From Hemerocallis citrina (Eukaryota; Streptophyta; Magnoliopsida; Asparagales; Asphodelaceae), in NCBI GenBank assembly GCA_017893485.1, contig CM030368.1, positions 179,471,654-179,535,653 of the forward strand: a stretch of DNA of 64,000 nucleotides, written 5' to 3'. Under the pieces are notes generated by a model. That model was given only the letters and a program-made list of their open reading frames with translations, searched no databases and had not been told where the DNA came from. Below, piece after piece: positions 23,306 through 35,070 of this stretch (its first letter is position 1; each line of letters starts with the position of its first letter). A program made the position numbers and the translations under genes.

Positions 23306-25367
23306 ATGGCCCGCAAATGCTACATGACATCTACTGGGGGTCCAGTCCTCTCCCTCGAAACTCTTGAAATCCCCCAAGACGGTGTCCGACCAACGTCCGA
23401 GCCGGTGGATGAATTAGAGGAAGTGCTCTTCTCTGAGCAAGATCCGAACCGCAAGTTCTTTATCAGCAAGACCCTCCCATCTGCCCTAAGCTCAGATATA
23501 GTCCAATGCATTAGAAAGAACCGTGACCTCTTCGAATGGTCGGCTACCGACATGCCAGGAATCTACGAAGAGCTCCTCGTCCACCACCCGAGTGTTGTAC
23601 CGGGGTTCAAACCGGTTCAACAGAAGAGGCACAAATTTGCTCCCGAGCGCCAACAAGCTATAAAAGAAGAGGTGGACAAGCTCCTTAAGGCTCGGTTCAT
23701 ACAGGAGGTCAATTATGCCGAATGGATCTCAAATGTTGTGATGGTAAAGAAAGCCAATGGAAGCTAGAGAATCTGCATCGATTTTACCGACCTGAATAAA
23801 GCATGCCCCAAAGATCCATTCCCTTTTCCAAGCATCGACACCCTGATTGACGCCACTTCGGGCCATGAGCTTCTCAGCATCATGGACGCTTTTTCCAAGT
23901 ACAATCAAATCCGCATGTTTCCCCCGGATATCCCGAAGACCTCCTTTATTACAGATCAGGGCCTCTACTGCTACACGGTGATGCCTCTCAGGTTGAAGAA
24001 TGCAGGTGCCACCTACCAACGCCTCGTTAACAAAGTCTTCCAAAATCAGATCGGCCGCAACATGGAGGTGTATGTTGATGATATGCTTGTGAAGAGCATC
24101 CATGGGGCCGACCATGTCACCGATCTACAAGAGACGTTCAATGTACTTAGGAAGCATGATATGAGGCTCAATCCGAACAAGTGTGCGTTCGGAGTCTCGT
24201 CGGATTATGGTCATCCAAAGAGGAATCGAAGCCAACCCCGAGAAGATCAAAGCCATACTGGACATGGCTCCTTTCAAAAATGTGAAAGAGGTTCAGAAGC
24301 TAACCGGGCGCCTTGCAGCTATAGGGCGCTTCCTTTCCAAGTCAGGAGAGAAGTGTCTTCCCTTCTTCAAGGCTCTCAGGGGGGCTAAGGGCTTCGAATG
24401 GGGTCAACAGCAGCAGGAGTCGTTCGATCAACTTAAAGCCTATCTTGCCAACCCCCCTCTCCTCAGCATGCCTATCCCCGGGGAAACACTCTACCTCTAC
24501 TTAGCTACCTCCGAACAAACCCTCAGTGCTGTCCTAGTGAGGGAAGAAGACAAGGCTCAGAAGCCCATCTATTACGTAAGCAAGGTACTTCGGGATGCCG
24601 AGCTTCGTTATCCAAGGCTAGAGAAGATGGCATACTCCTTGGTTATGGCAGCTAGGAAGCTTCGCCCATATTTTCAGTCCCACTCAGTGGTCGTTCTTAC
24701 CGACCAACCGCTGAAGCAAGTCCTTCACAAGCTGGAGACCTCTGGCCGTCTCAAGAAGTGGTCGATCGAGCTGAGCCAGCATGATATATCATACCAGCCT
24801 CGGATCGCAATCAAAGCTCAGGCCTTAGCTGAATTCATAGTTGAGAGCACCATTTTCGAGGTCAGTCAAGCGGCAAACGGACCTCCTATTTGGACGGTAT
24901 ATGTAGATGGATCCTCTTACACCAAAGGGAGCGGAGCCGGGGTCATTCTGGCAGGCCCAGATGACTTCGTTCTCCATTACTCCCTCCGCATCAACTTCAA
25001 GGCCTCCAACAATGAAGCGGAGTATGAAGCCCTTATAGCCGGTCTCGGAATGGCCCACAAAGCAGGGGCACAACGTCTCCGGATATTTAGTGACTTTCAA
25101 CTGGTCATAAATCAAGTCTTGGGCGAGTACGAAGCACGAGATGACCGAATGGCTAAGTATCTAGCCAAGGTTCAAAATCTCATGGCTCTATTCGAAGAAG
25201 CACTTATTCAGCGAGTCCCCAGAGAGGACAATTCCCAGGCAGATGCCCTCTCCAAGTTAGCCTCTTCTTCCCTCCAAGGTCTCGAGCAGACTATCCTGAT
25301 TAAGGTACTCCTGAGGCCGAGCATAGAAGAAGAAACTTCCGACTCGATGGAGTCACTGCCTGTTTAA
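23306..25367 (+). pseudogene. Tat-type reverse transcriptase with two RNase H domains (broken)
   Basis: RT motifs are [53 protein letters not shown] and the catalytic box [11 protein letters not shown] near 24070. The first RNase H includes TEQTLSAVL-type sequence and VVLTDQPLKQVLHK. A second, archaeal-like RNase H follows: WTVYVDGSSYTKGSGAG, NNEAEYEALIAGL and FSDFQLVINQV. A TAG at 23765-23767 replaces the sense codon before RICID, and a frameshift lies near 24190. The tail with PREDNSQADALSKL then leads to the integrase. Confidence 0.88.
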
Positions 25368-25382
25368 CTTCAGGATAATTGG

Positions 25383-26632
25383 ATGAAACCCCTGATAGAA
25401 TTCCTAAGAGATGGGCTCCTCCCCGAAGACTCGAAAGAAGCTCGTCGAGTCAGAACCAAAGCGGAGCGGTACACCCTTGTTGAGGGGGTCCTGTACAAAT
25501 GCTCCTTCACTCAAATAGACGATAGACCCTACTTGCGGTGCCTTTCCCCGGAACAAGCCACATATGCCTTACAAGAGCTTCACGAAGGCATAGGCGGAGC
25601 GCATTCAGGGTTCAGATCACTCGCCCGAAAGGTGTTGAATTATGGATACTTCTGGCCTACCCTCCTCCAAGACGCCGAACGACACGTTCGGCAATGCAGC
25701 TCTTGTCAAAAGTATTCCAACATTCGTTGCCTACCCCAAGCTCAGCTCACCTCCCTATCAAGTCTGATCCCTTTTGTAATTTGGGGGATAGATTTACTAG
25801 GGCCGTTTCCCCCAGCTCCCGACCAGCTCAAATTCTTAGTCGTGGCAATCGACTACTTTTCAAAGTGGGTAGAGGCCGAGCCCTTGGCTACAATCACCGA
25901 GAACAAAGTACTTCAATTCTTCTGGAAGAGCATCATCTGTAGGTTCGGCATCCCTCGAGTCCTTATAACAGACAATGGAACACAATTTACATGGCCGCAT
26001 TCCGCACTCTATGTGAAGACCTCGCCATCCAACAACGCTTCTCCTCTGTCTCCCACCCATAGTTAAAAGGTCAAGTAGAAAATGCCAACCAACAAATCCT
26101 CTCCGGTATTAAGAAGAGGCTAGATAAGTCCGCTAAAGGCTTATGGGTTGATCAGCTCCCTAACGTACTATGAAATTACCGCACTACGAAACAGACCCCT
26201 GCAGAAGAGTCGCCATTTAATCTCACCTATGGGTCTGAAGCTGTGATCCCCTTGGAAGTCGGTGTACCCTCTCCTCGCCTCATTGCCTATGAAGAAGAGC
26301 AGAATGCCAAGGAGCTTCGGGCGAATTTGGATTTGATTGATGAGCTCCGTGAAAGAGCCTTGATTCGCCAACAAAGCTACTGAAGGAGGATCGAGCTGGC
26401 CTACAACAAGAGGGTCCGTCCCACCGACCTCAAAGAAGGGGACTTGGTCCTCAGAAAGTTGGCTATCTCATTCCCCAGTCAGAAGAACAAGCTAGCCCCA
26501 AATTGGGAAGGACCCTACATGATTACCAAAGTAGTTCGGCCCGGGACATACCGCCTAGAAGACCTTGAAGGAAGAGAGATTCCCAAGACTTGGAATGCTG
26601 ACCACCTCTTGAAGTACCAAGAGAGCACATGA
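25383..26632 (+). pseudogene. Tat-type integrase (broken)
   Basis: The zinc domain has LHEGIGGAHSG and CSSCQKY. The catalytic core has D in WGIDLLGPFP, D in LITDNGTQF and E in GQVENANQQI. The C-terminal region ends with KLAPNWEGPYMITKV and LEDLEGREIPKTWNADHLLK, a GPY/F-type module. A frameshift near 26000 moves the core end to another frame. Stops occur near 26063 (TAG before LKGQVEN), at about 26170 (after LPNVL) and near 26382. The last 63 codons (26444-26632) are open. Confidence 0.87.
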
Positions 26633-26825
26633 ACGCCTCTCTGTACCTTCAGATGTCGAACCGTTCCTTTCCTTTCACTTGTATTTTACTTTTGCTTATT
26701 TCTCCAATATAATAACGGCTCGCAACTTAGAAGCAGTCGACTATTAGTTTTCAATAAAGAACATTTTTCTTCATATCTTACTTGTGAATTGCTTGTATCT
26801 CTCTGTTTTTACCTTCTTTATACCC

Positions 26826-27290
26826 AAACGATGAGTTCGGAGTCCAACACTTGGCCCGACTCCGCTTCACAAGCTCGCTCTTAAGCGAGGTAGAAGTGGT
26901 TCGCCGTTCGGAATTGCTCCCACAACCGTTGAAACATACTCAAATGACGAGTTCGGAGTCCAACACTTGTCTCGACTCCGCTTCGCAAGCTCGCTCTTAA
27001 GTGAGCTAGAAGTGGTTCGCCATTCAGAATTGCTCCCACAACCGTTGAAACATACTCAAACGACGAGTTTGGAGTCCAACACTTGGCTCGACTCCACTTT
27101 GCAAGCTCGCTCTTAAGCGAGCTAGAAGTGATTCACCATTCGGAATTGCTCCCATAATCGTTGAAACATACTCAAACGACGAGTTCAGAGTCCAACACTT
27201 GGCTCGACTCTGCTTCGCAAGCTCGCTCTTATGCAAGCTAGAAGTGGTTCGCCATTCGGAATTTCTCCCACAACCATTGAAATATACTCT
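26826..27290 (+). repeat. 116-bp tandem repeat, 4 units
   Basis: GAGTTCGGAGTCCAACACTT recurs at exact 116-bp steps (starts near 26833, 26949, 27065 and 27181). Each unit also has CAAGCTCGCTCTTAAG and a GAATTGCTCCCACAACCGTT block. It lies directly downstream of the integrase stop, in the Tat 3' region. Confidence 0.9.
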
Positions 27291-27799
27291 CGCTTTGCCG
27301 CCACGCCCGAAATTCCTACAACTAGACTAGACATGGGAGAAGAGCGAAATCTCTACAACTATACTAAACATGGGAGAAGCTGATGCTAGGTCTACCATTC
27401 GTATGCTAGTCTTGGTACATTGCATCTCTTGATCCTCGTGGTTGGAAGGTCGTTGATATGAATTTGTTACATTCTTCGTGTTTCCTCAAGAGAAGATATC
27501 AGCTTCAAACATGAACTTGTTAGAGGCTTCTGTGAATTCCCAGCCTGGACAGTCCTCAGTTTTTTCACAAGGCAAAGTCGAAGGTCCATGACAGACCTAG
27601 ACCTTGATCAAATACTGGACTATGAAATCACCTCTAGAGTCTCATATATTGTCGACCAATGCCCGGGACTCTGAGGAGCTAACCTCTGGTTCCTCTGGTT
27701 CTTATGGTTCGTTTGAAGGTGAAGTAATCCTCCGAAAGGTGGATCTCTACTGTAAGAAACTCACTCTCACAAATTCACAAGCCAAGAGGTTCGAAGCGG
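27291..27799 (+). other. Tat 3' untranslated spacer
   Basis: Between two tandem arrays. It has a small duplication (AACATGGGAGAAG-like at about 27325 and 27367). I see no gene: the short frame at 27604-27864 runs into the next array and has no recognisable domain. Confidence 0.5.
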
Positions 27800-28075
27800 T
27801 GCTCGGCATGCCCAGTCGAGTGCTCTTGGCACCGACACCCAAACAAGCAAAAATCTTGCTCTAGGGCCTCGGCACGCTTTGCCGAACGCTCTTCGCACCG
27901 ACGCCCAAACAAGCAAGAATCTTACTCTAGGGCTTCGGCACGCTTTGGCCGAACGCTCTTGGCACTGATGCCCAAACAACCAAAAACCTTGCTCTAGGAC
28001 CTCAGCGCGCTTTGCCGAACACTCTTGGCACCGGCGACCAAACAAGCAAAAATCTAGCTATGGATCTCGGCACGT
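27800..28075 (+). repeat. 67-bp tandem repeat, about 4 units
   Basis: Units share CTCGGCACGCTTTGCCGAAC followed by GCTCTTGGCACCGACGCCCA and AAACAAGCAAAAATCTTGC. Copies of the GCCGAAC core lie at about 27814, 27881, 27948 and 28014. The core forms the TCGGC-7 nt-GCCGA stem-loop that also occurs in the arrays at 31985 and 58435. Confidence 0.88.
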
Positions 28076-28513
28076 AAAAGATAATTACGAGTAATACAAT
28101 AACACAAGGCTACTACAAGGCAAGTCCAAAAAAAAAAACGAACATCATTTCGATTAAGTGTGGTGAGACAATACAAAGCGGCATCTTCTTTACAACTGAG
28201 CTACAAGACTTCCAAAAGCAAAAACTACAATGCCGACTCGTTACACTTAGACAAAATGAAAAACTTGGAAAACAAAAAATCTTCAACATTTCCTTGGCAC
28301 TGGGATGTTTCGCTTCAAAGACACTCGGGGGCGGCAACGCTTGACCCCTGTGCTCATCCCTAAGCCAGCGAATTGAGACGTGTCTTCGGTGCTGCTCCCA
28401 ACAGATGCGCCGATAGATGCACCACTCGACGAAATTACCACGCCGCTCTGGGCATCACCCGGGCTTGGTCGCCATATGGGTGAACGTGTCGCGAGCTCGT
28501 AATATGAAATGCC

Positions 28514-29194
28514 TCACTCACCTTCCTCGCGAGTGCGGGAAGTGCTCCTGACATTAATTGGCCCCGAGTGTGGCTTTAGGCGAGCCACTTCAACCTCCAG
28601 CTCAGTGATCCTTTGTTTTAGAGAGTCGTCTCCTACGTCTACCTCGAAGCGATGAGGTACGACGGACCTCGGAATGCTAGGGCGACTGGCGATGAACCGG
28701 CAGAGGTGGGTGACTTCGATGCCCCTGTCTGTTGTGGCTCTTTTCAACGCGTCGACCTCTACCGTCAACTCGTCACGTTCGGTCATCAGCCTGCCCACTG
28801 CCTTGTTCAGCTCCTCTTTCTCTGCCAGAAGTTCAGCCTCCACAATCTGCAAGTGGTGAACTTCGGTGAGCATATCGTCCATCTCCGCTGTCATCTTCGA
28901 CAGAGAGAGTAGGAGACACTTCAACCTTAGCCCATTAGTGAAGGTTGTCGACGAGCCATCCTCCTCGTCTACGGGAGGAATCTCGGCAAGCCGACCCTCT
29001 AGTCGTCGAATCTTGATGTCCCGTCGGCTCAAGATCACCTGCAAGTGGTTCCGCTCGCTCTCAGCCCTGCGCAACCCCAACTCGACTTCATAAAGGCGCT
29101 CTCGGCACCTAGCTAAACACAGCCTCGTCGCCCCCAAGCTGGCATCGGAACAAGACTCCTCCCTGGAGCGAGCAGGTTCGGCTGAGTGGGTCAC
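28514..29194 (-). CDS. Antisense coiled-coil ORF of Tat element (226 aa)
   Basis: This is an uninterrupted minus-strand frame of 226 codons, opposite to the element's own transcription. It is rich in Glu, Arg, Leu and Lys with long heptad-like stretches (CRERLYEVELGLRRAESERN; ELLAEKEELNKAVGRL; LKQRITELEVEVARLK), so a coiled coil is likely. It sits in the Tat 3' region next to the larger antisense ORF, with which it may have formed one spliced gene. Extra antisense ORFs are known in some plant Ty3/gypsy elements; their role is unknown. No catalytic motif is seen. Confidence 0.6.
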   Translation of the reverse strand: MTHSAEPARSREESCSDASLGATRLCLARCRERLYEVELGLRRAESERNHLQVILSRRDIKIRRLEGRLAEIPPVDEEDGSSTTFTNGLRLKCLLLSLSKMTAEMDDMLTEVHHLQIVEAELLAEKEELNKAVGRLMTERDELTVEVDALKRATTDRGIEVTHLCRFIASRPSIPRSVVPHRFEVDVGDDSLKQRITELEVEVARLKPHSGPINVRSTSRTREEGE

Positions 29195-29402
29195 CTCGGC
29201 AAGCTGAAAAGATCAAAGCAAATAACGGGGCTCAGTAAATAGTCGCAAGTTCACTCCTCATCCGGCCCCTGAACAAAAGCTACATACACCTAAGGCAAAA
29301 GTTCTTTGTCTAAACACTTAGTCGAATTTCAAGCAAACATTCAAAAAAAAAAAAGTTATTCAAAAGAGACACGGGGTCGAGCTCAAAATTTTCTTTCATT
29401 CA

Positions 29403-31568
29403 TCACAAAAGTGCGGTGGCCAGTCCGCAATTTGGCAATACAAGATAGCTCAAAAGAAAAAAGAAAAAGGAGAAGAAATTTAGGGACGACCTCTTTCCCA
29501 GGGCATCGAGATTGGGCGGGACAGATCCTCCCGAAGGGGCCACAATCGCCGGCGGGGTCACCTCAGTAATCGGCGCCTCGCCGATGACCTCGACCTCGCG
29601 GTCTTCTTCATCATCACCGTCCTCCTCCTCCGACTCGGGGTCGAAGCCTTCGACGTGGCCAGGGAAGAGCCTCCACCCCGAGCAGTCCACCTCAGGGTAT
29701 CGCTCTGACACCTGAGTGAGGGCTTTGGCGTAGGCCTTGGCCATGTTTTGGGCGAGAAAGCCTTGCGCCTTCGCCATGGTGGCCGCCTCGGCTTCCTCTA
29801 CGGCAGTAGCCTTGGCCTCCTCCGCCTCAGCCAGCTGCTTGGCTGTCTCCTCCTTCTTCCAAAGAAGGTTTCCCTCAAGCTTCGCGACCAGCCCCTCGAA
29901 GTACTCGAGCCTCGTTGCCCTCCCCTCATACTCGACCCTCAGCTTGTCGAGCTCGGTGCCCATTTGAGCCTTTTCAGCCCGAGCCCGGTCGTTCTCCTGC
30001 TTCAACTCCTTCCCCAACTCCGTCATCCTTTCCGAAAGATGACCAAAGTGGACAAGGATCTGCGACAGAACAAAAAATGCAAAGAGTTAGAAAATCAAAT
30101 ACGAAAGTAACCAACAAGAGTAAGAGTCCGACACTCACCGATACCGCCGAGCGAGTAATCATGATGGTATCGTCGCCTGCCTGGCCGGCATCCATAGCGG
30201 CCCGGTCCTTCGGCGTCGCCAGGTGCTTCACCACCTGCATACTCGCCAGGGAGGCCCCGAGGAACCCATCATGCTTCCGAACCTGCCAGTCCGGAATGTG
30301 GATCTTCTTGTGCTCCTCCGTGAGGAGCTCCTCGGCCGTCACCGTCAGCAGGGGCATCTCCATCCTGAGGCTGAGGAGATTGGGAAATTGCCCCCCTCGA
30401 TTGTTGCCGAGGCTACTCCTGGAGTCAGGTTAACCACTGCCGGAGCCTCCACCCCTTCGACCACGCTCGCGACCCTCGGAGCCTTCGCGGGCGGCAGCTT
30501 TGTGGAGACCCTCTTGCGCTTCTTCGGTGCCTTACTCCCGAGGATGGCCCTCTGCGCCATCACCGCATCGAAATCCATTGCCTCTGCATCGAATAAGAAG
30601 CTGGTTAAAATCACAAGTTGGATTAAGCAAAGTTAAAAAAAAATAAAAATGAATGAAAATGTAGAAAGAGCCGCGTACTGGGATCTACATAGCTGAGCCC
30701 TCCCCTGAAGAGAATGTCTTCGGTCAGCTCTCTCCAATCGTACTTCGACCTGTCTAGAAGAATCTGCACTGCCTCCTCTTCTTGAGGGTGAAGCACCGGT
30801 GACTCCTTCACTCACCTCGACACCTCCTCCACGAAACTGGTGGGTATGGGCCATGCCTCTGTGCTCCGCACTATAAGGTACTTATCTCACCAGTGCTTGA
30901 TGGAGTCGGGGCAGACGACGAGCCGACCTCCGTGCCTTGGAGCTAGGTAGTACCGGAACTCCGACCGGTTCTGCTGATGAAGCCGGTAGATAGTCTGGAG
31001 TACCCTCAGCTCCGGTTCAATCCCAGCCGTTTGGCAGTGGAGTACGAACCCATTGATTACTCTCCACGCGTTCGACATCAGCTGAATAGGGCAAAAACCA
31101 CCTAAGCACTTGGGTCACGAACGGGTGGAGAGGCAGCCGAGCACCGGCGATGAAGGCATCGACCGGCCAGAAACACATGTTTACTGGCATCGGCGAATTT
31201 GCCCTAACCCCGGGACCCGGTAGCATGAGTTCGTACTCCTTCGGAATTTGGAAGCAATTTCGGATCACTGCCAAATCCTCCAGGCTGAGGATAGAGACCG
31301 TCTCATCGGCCTCGGAGGTCTCCCTTGCCTCATTCTCCTCGAAGGCTCTCCCCCTCCCATGGATGATGCGCTCAGCATGCTCCTCAGGCAGCTCTCGAAC
31401 CCGCTGAAGCCCGGTCAGTGGCCCTAGATACCTGCCGAACGGCCCCATGCTCTTCGGATCCTCCACTATACTGTCTCGACCAGATACCTTCTTAGGGTTA
31501 TCTTGGCAACTCGGAGAAGGGACTTCGGCGGCAGAAGAGGAGGGCTCGGAGATAGGAGAAAGAGACAT
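29403..31568 (-). pseudogene. Antisense ORF with putative gypsy-type transposon domain, spliced, broken
   Basis: The minus-strand start is at 31568. The first part holds a conserved segment (IPKEYELMLPGPG, CFWPVDAFIAGARLPLHPFV, then NAWRVINGFVLHC) like the Pfam putative gypsy-type transposon family (PF04195, from memory). The frame shifts near 31085. Stops occur near 30887 (after SIKHW) and about 30811. Later pieces look like exons: about 30598-30138, with a shift near 30364 and a GTGAGT donor at 30137-30132, then 30059-29403 after a CAG acceptor. The last exon is a coiled coil (RMTELGKELKQENDRARAE) ending in an acidic EEEDGDDEED tail. Part of it is repeated, inverted, in the mosaic at 18151-18400. 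Function unknown. Confidence 0.7.
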
Positions 31569-31984
31569 ATTTATACTTGAAAAACGACTAAGTATATATT
31601 ACCTTGAAGTGATGTGTGTGGTCGGAATTTTCACCGGAAAGCAATGGATGATCACCGTGAGCTCTCACTAGCACAAATTCACCGCCTGAGTAAAAGTTTG
31701 GAGAAGTGAAAAATGAGAAAGAGGGGTGAAGTTTTATAGAGCTTGGCACACGAACGAGGTTAATGGGCCCACAGAGCCAGCCCATTTACACAAGGCGACA
31801 AAATGACCTGAACCGTCACGTTATTTACCGCGCCTAGCAGTACTATCGCATTAATGGCTGTCACATCTGTCAGGGTTGTCAGAAGATCAGCAACCATCGC
31901 ATTAATGACTGTCACATCTGTCAGAAGTTCAGCAGCCGCCAACTCAGCCTGACGTTTCCTATGTTGCCAAAAATCACAACCCAA

Positions 31985-32535
31985 GACCTCGGCACATGTT
32001 GCCGAGCGTTCTTGCCACCGACCATGTTACATGAAAAAAATTGAACCTCGACACATGCTGCCGAGCGTTCTTGCCACCGACCATGTTACATAAAAAAATT
32101 GTTACATGGAAAATATTGAACCTCGGCACGTGCTGCCGAGCGTTTTTACCACCGACCATGTTACATGGAAAAAATTGAACCTCGGCACATGCTGCCGAGC
32201 GTTCTTGCCATCAACCATGTTACATGGAAAAAATTGAACCTCGGCACATGCTACCGAGCGTTCTTGCCATCAACCATGTTACATGTAAAAAGTTGACCCT
32301 CGGCACGTGCTGCCGAGCGTTCTTGCCACCGACCATGTTACATGAAAAAAATTGAACCTCAGCACATGCTGCCGAGCGTTCTTGCCATCAACCATGTTAC
32401 ATGAAAAAAATTGAACCTCGGCACATGCTGCCGAGCATTCTTACCACCAACCATGTTACATGGAAAAAATTGAACCTCGGCAAATTGGACCTCGGTACAG
32501 GCTGCCGAGCGTTCTTGCCACTGACCCTCTTACAT
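31985..32535 (+). repeat. 59-bp tandem repeat, 9 units
   Basis: The GCCGAGCGTTCTTGCCACC core recurs near 32001, 32060, 32135, 32194, 32253, 32312, 32371, 32430 and 32504; most steps are exactly 59 bp. Each unit carries CTCGGCACATGCTGCCGAG, a perfect 6-bp stem with a 7-nt loop, then ACCATGTTACATG and an A-run. This lies upstream of the Tat 3' LTR. Confidence 0.9.
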
Positions 32536-33058
32536 GAAGAAAGTCGCCACAACTTCGGTAAAAGACCCTCTTCGCACCTACAGGCCGGCCGAAGTATCTC
32601 CGCTCTTCGAAATTATGTGCCGAACCCCCAGGGACCTCGGCCCCCTTCGGGGCGAGGGGTCGGAGGGGTCGGAAACGAAGCCGAAGCATATGGGTCATGA
32701 AATGGAGGAAACAACGTCAAATCGTCTACCTAAGCTTCGCGAGAAATGGTTAAAAATTGGGGGAGATCGATTAAGAGATTCAGCGGTGATTATAAGCTTA
32801 GGGGGATGCTCTTGAACCCCTGGGTAAGCAATAACCACCTAAAACAGTTACTCGAGACCCCCGAACTGCAGATCATCACTCCGCGAAGATAGGTAACCAT
32901 CGAATAAAAAGCACTACTAGCTCAGGAATTACCACAACGTCCCATATAAAGATTCGACACCCCTTGCGTGGACTCCGATACAACTCCGTAAGCCATTAAA
33001 ATAGTAAATCTACTCCTCAAAGGCTGATAAAACCCAGTCTTCGGGAGTGGGGGGCTTG
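32536..33058 (+). other. Tat 3' untranslated region and polypurine tract
   Basis: No gene. The last bases, CGGGAGTGGGGGGCTTG (about 33043-33058), are purine-rich and abut the LTR start TGATATGG, as expected for the plus-strand primer. The remainder is non-coding; short frames are not conserved. Confidence 0.6.
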
Positions 33059-33656
33059 TGATATGGCTAAAAATAGGGTTAAATCAGAACCGTCCAAATC
33101 GGGCACGAATCTTTAAGCCGGGGGGTAACATGGTAATTTTACTTACAAACGGGTCTGAAGTGGGTACTAGATCTTCTTACCAAAAGCCCAGTAACCCTCA
33201 AACGGATCCATCTCAACTGGGTGCGGGTTTCAACCCGCAGCAAACCCAGTCCAGCAGGATAGAATTAGGGTTTCTGATTAATCGTAATCAACGACCTTGA
33301 TTCGTATCTATCCTTTCAATGGGAATTAGGGATTACATTCCTAATCTGATCCTTGGGATTACATTCCTAATCTGATCCCAAAGGCGGCTATAAATACCCC
33401 CCCCCCCCCATCCACCACCGTTAGGAGGTGATCAATCTTTTGCCAATTTACGCTCTTTCATAATCTTCTCTGATTACTAACTTGAGCGTCGGAGGGTGCG
33501 TCGCCGGGATCAACCCTGGTGTCTTGCACTTTTTGCAGGTGAACGGCGAGAGTCAGCGGTCAAACTCCGGTGGAAGAAATTGAGGTTTGATTATTTGGTT
33601 CCCCTAAGAATCCACAAATACTATCTGTCTGCCCCACACTAGATTTAGCGGTAACA
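33059..33656 (+). repeat. Tat 3' LTR (598 bp)
   Basis: It starts TGATATGGCTAAAAATAGGG and ends TTTAGCGGTAACA. The start matches the minus-strand LTR ending at 57661 and the end matches the 5' LTR stub at 20823-20862. It contains a TATA box at 33389 followed by a C-run. The 5' target site is lost in the mosaic, so no duplication can be checked. Confidence 0.88.
33389..33400 (+). promoter_or_regulatory. TATA box in Tat 3' LTR
   Basis: CTATAAATACCC lies 330 bp into the LTR. The same CTATAAATACC motif occupies the equivalent place in the LTRs at 49582-50228 and 57082-57661, so it is a conserved core promoter. Confidence 0.65.
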
Positions 33657-34415
33657 GCAGCCGAGGGGGAATTTCGATTTTCAAAAGTGGTTTTGAAACT
33701 CAAAATTGATTTGGATGCGCTGCCGTAATGGAAAATTTTGAATTTCAAACAGAGTTTTGAAATTCAAATGGACGTCGAGGAGTCCCTTAGATACAAAGTT
33801 GTCCCTAATATCCAAATTACAACTGATTTACAAGGAGCAGCGAAATGTTTCCTATCTGGTTTGGGCGATGGTGGTCAGATAATTTCAGGGTTTGGGCTCT
33901 ACTTTGACCTGGTTTGGTCAATGTGAGGGGTGTCGTTGATTTCTCTCATGTCAGGGGGCTTTGAGGGGTCAGGTGCGATGTCTGCTTTCGTCGCGAAGTG
34001 GCGGTGAGAGTCAACGAGGGTTAAGCGAGGGGATGAGAACGAAGACTTAATCTGAACATGGAGTTATCAGATTGGCGGAGTGCCTGCAGTATCTCTTATA
34101 GGGTGCTTAGTGTTCATGTTTGGCTCACTGCAGAGGGTGACGGAGGCAATCGTGTGATAGATGAAGAGGATAAACGGTGTACAAGCGATGATCTGAGTGA
34201 GAGAGTGAGCTCAAATTGGCACGAGAAATTCACTTTGGTTCGGTCGGCCGATCAACAGGATTATATTTTGTTGTATTTTTTGTTTGTTGGTTGTGGTGTA
34301 TGAGGTTCAGAACCCAGTCTGTTGGGATCTGAATTTCATAAACCTTATTTTTAGTTGTATATTTTGTTAATTTCTTATTAATGAAACGTGGGGGTATTCA
34401 ACCCACCGTTTAACG

Positions 34416-34481
<66 letters not shown>

Positions 34482-35070
34482 CATTATCATATTTTTGAGC
34501 AGTCCTGGCCCCTCTCTACCTCTGGGTGTGTTTTTAGATGCTGCATCCTGTGCTTGAGGTTGCCTTTGATGGTGGTCCGCATTGTCTGGATGATGGGTTT
34601 TTTTTAAAATTCTTTTCTAGCTTGTTTTGGCTGTAGTGTGTGCTTGTTTTTATGTCCTTATGTTTAGTCTATTCTTCTCTCTCAGCTACTGGACATCGTT
34701 GCCCCTGTTTTGGTCTAGGTGGCGGGCATTTTTTTGGGTGCTATCGGTTGTAGTTTGCGCTTTCGTTTTTTCTGTGCTTCTGTCTTCTTCCCGCTGCTCT
34801 TTTCCTGGCTACCTGCTGTGTGTTTGCGTACTGGAAGTTTGGCTAATGTTTCTGGTAGCGTCTTTACTGTGATGTAGTAGGCAGTTGTTTATCTTTTTTT
34901 TCTCTTTCATCGCATGTTGTTCTGGTCTTGAAACTTAGTATTGTTATCCCTGTCGGGCTGTATTTTGTCGTCGTTGAAATCCTTGTTTATTATCTTAATA
35001 TATATTTAACAGGCTGGAGCTGGAGCTTAGTGCTTTATCCTAAAATATCCACACACAAAATTGATGATAT
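33657..35070. other. Unassigned DNA, no gene recognised
   Basis: This 1.4 kb is split by a TA microsatellite (34419-34481). The left part ends ACGTGGGGGTATTCAACCCACCGTT before the TA run, which could be the 3' end of a LINE or other element. The right part is T/G-rich. Frames of up to 85 codons lack domains. The last bases before 35071 (GATATGCAG) look like a splice acceptor for the cysteine synthase-like exon. Confidence 0.4.
34419..34481. repeat. (TA)n microsatellite
   Basis: About 60 bp of pure TA repeats at the end of a possible retroelement tail. Confidence 0.95.

Larger units (their letters stand above)
20823..33656 (+). mobile_element. Ty3/gypsy Tat-type element (dual RNase H), degraded
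   Basis: The order is a stub of 5' LTR, primer site, gag, protease, RT, RNase H, a second archaeal-type RNase H, integrase, a 6.4-kb 3' region with tandem arrays and antisense ORFs, a purine tract and a 598-bp 3' LTR. A second RNase H before integrase and a long 3' region with repeats are hallmarks of the plant Tat lineage (Ogre/Retand-like groups). The 5' LTR is almost gone and every coding block has stops or frameshifts, so the copy is non-autonomous. The mosaic to its left derives from related copies. Confidence 0.85.

Noticed and set aside
29512..30636. Plus-strand ORFs of 67-172 codons opposite the antisense gene
   Set aside because: Low-complexity Ser/Ala/Pro translations mirroring the minus-strand coiled-coil and conserved-domain coding; the minus-strand reading has the recognisable domain and splice sites.
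33657..34418. A truncated LINE element
   Set aside because: The end before the TA run is suggestive, but no endonuclease or RT motif and no target duplication can be seen, so it was left unassigned.
34627..34872. An 81-codon Leu/Phe/Val-rich ORF resembling a membrane protein
   Set aside because: T-rich DNA gives hydrophobic translations by chance; no homologous motif, promoter or splice context is seen.
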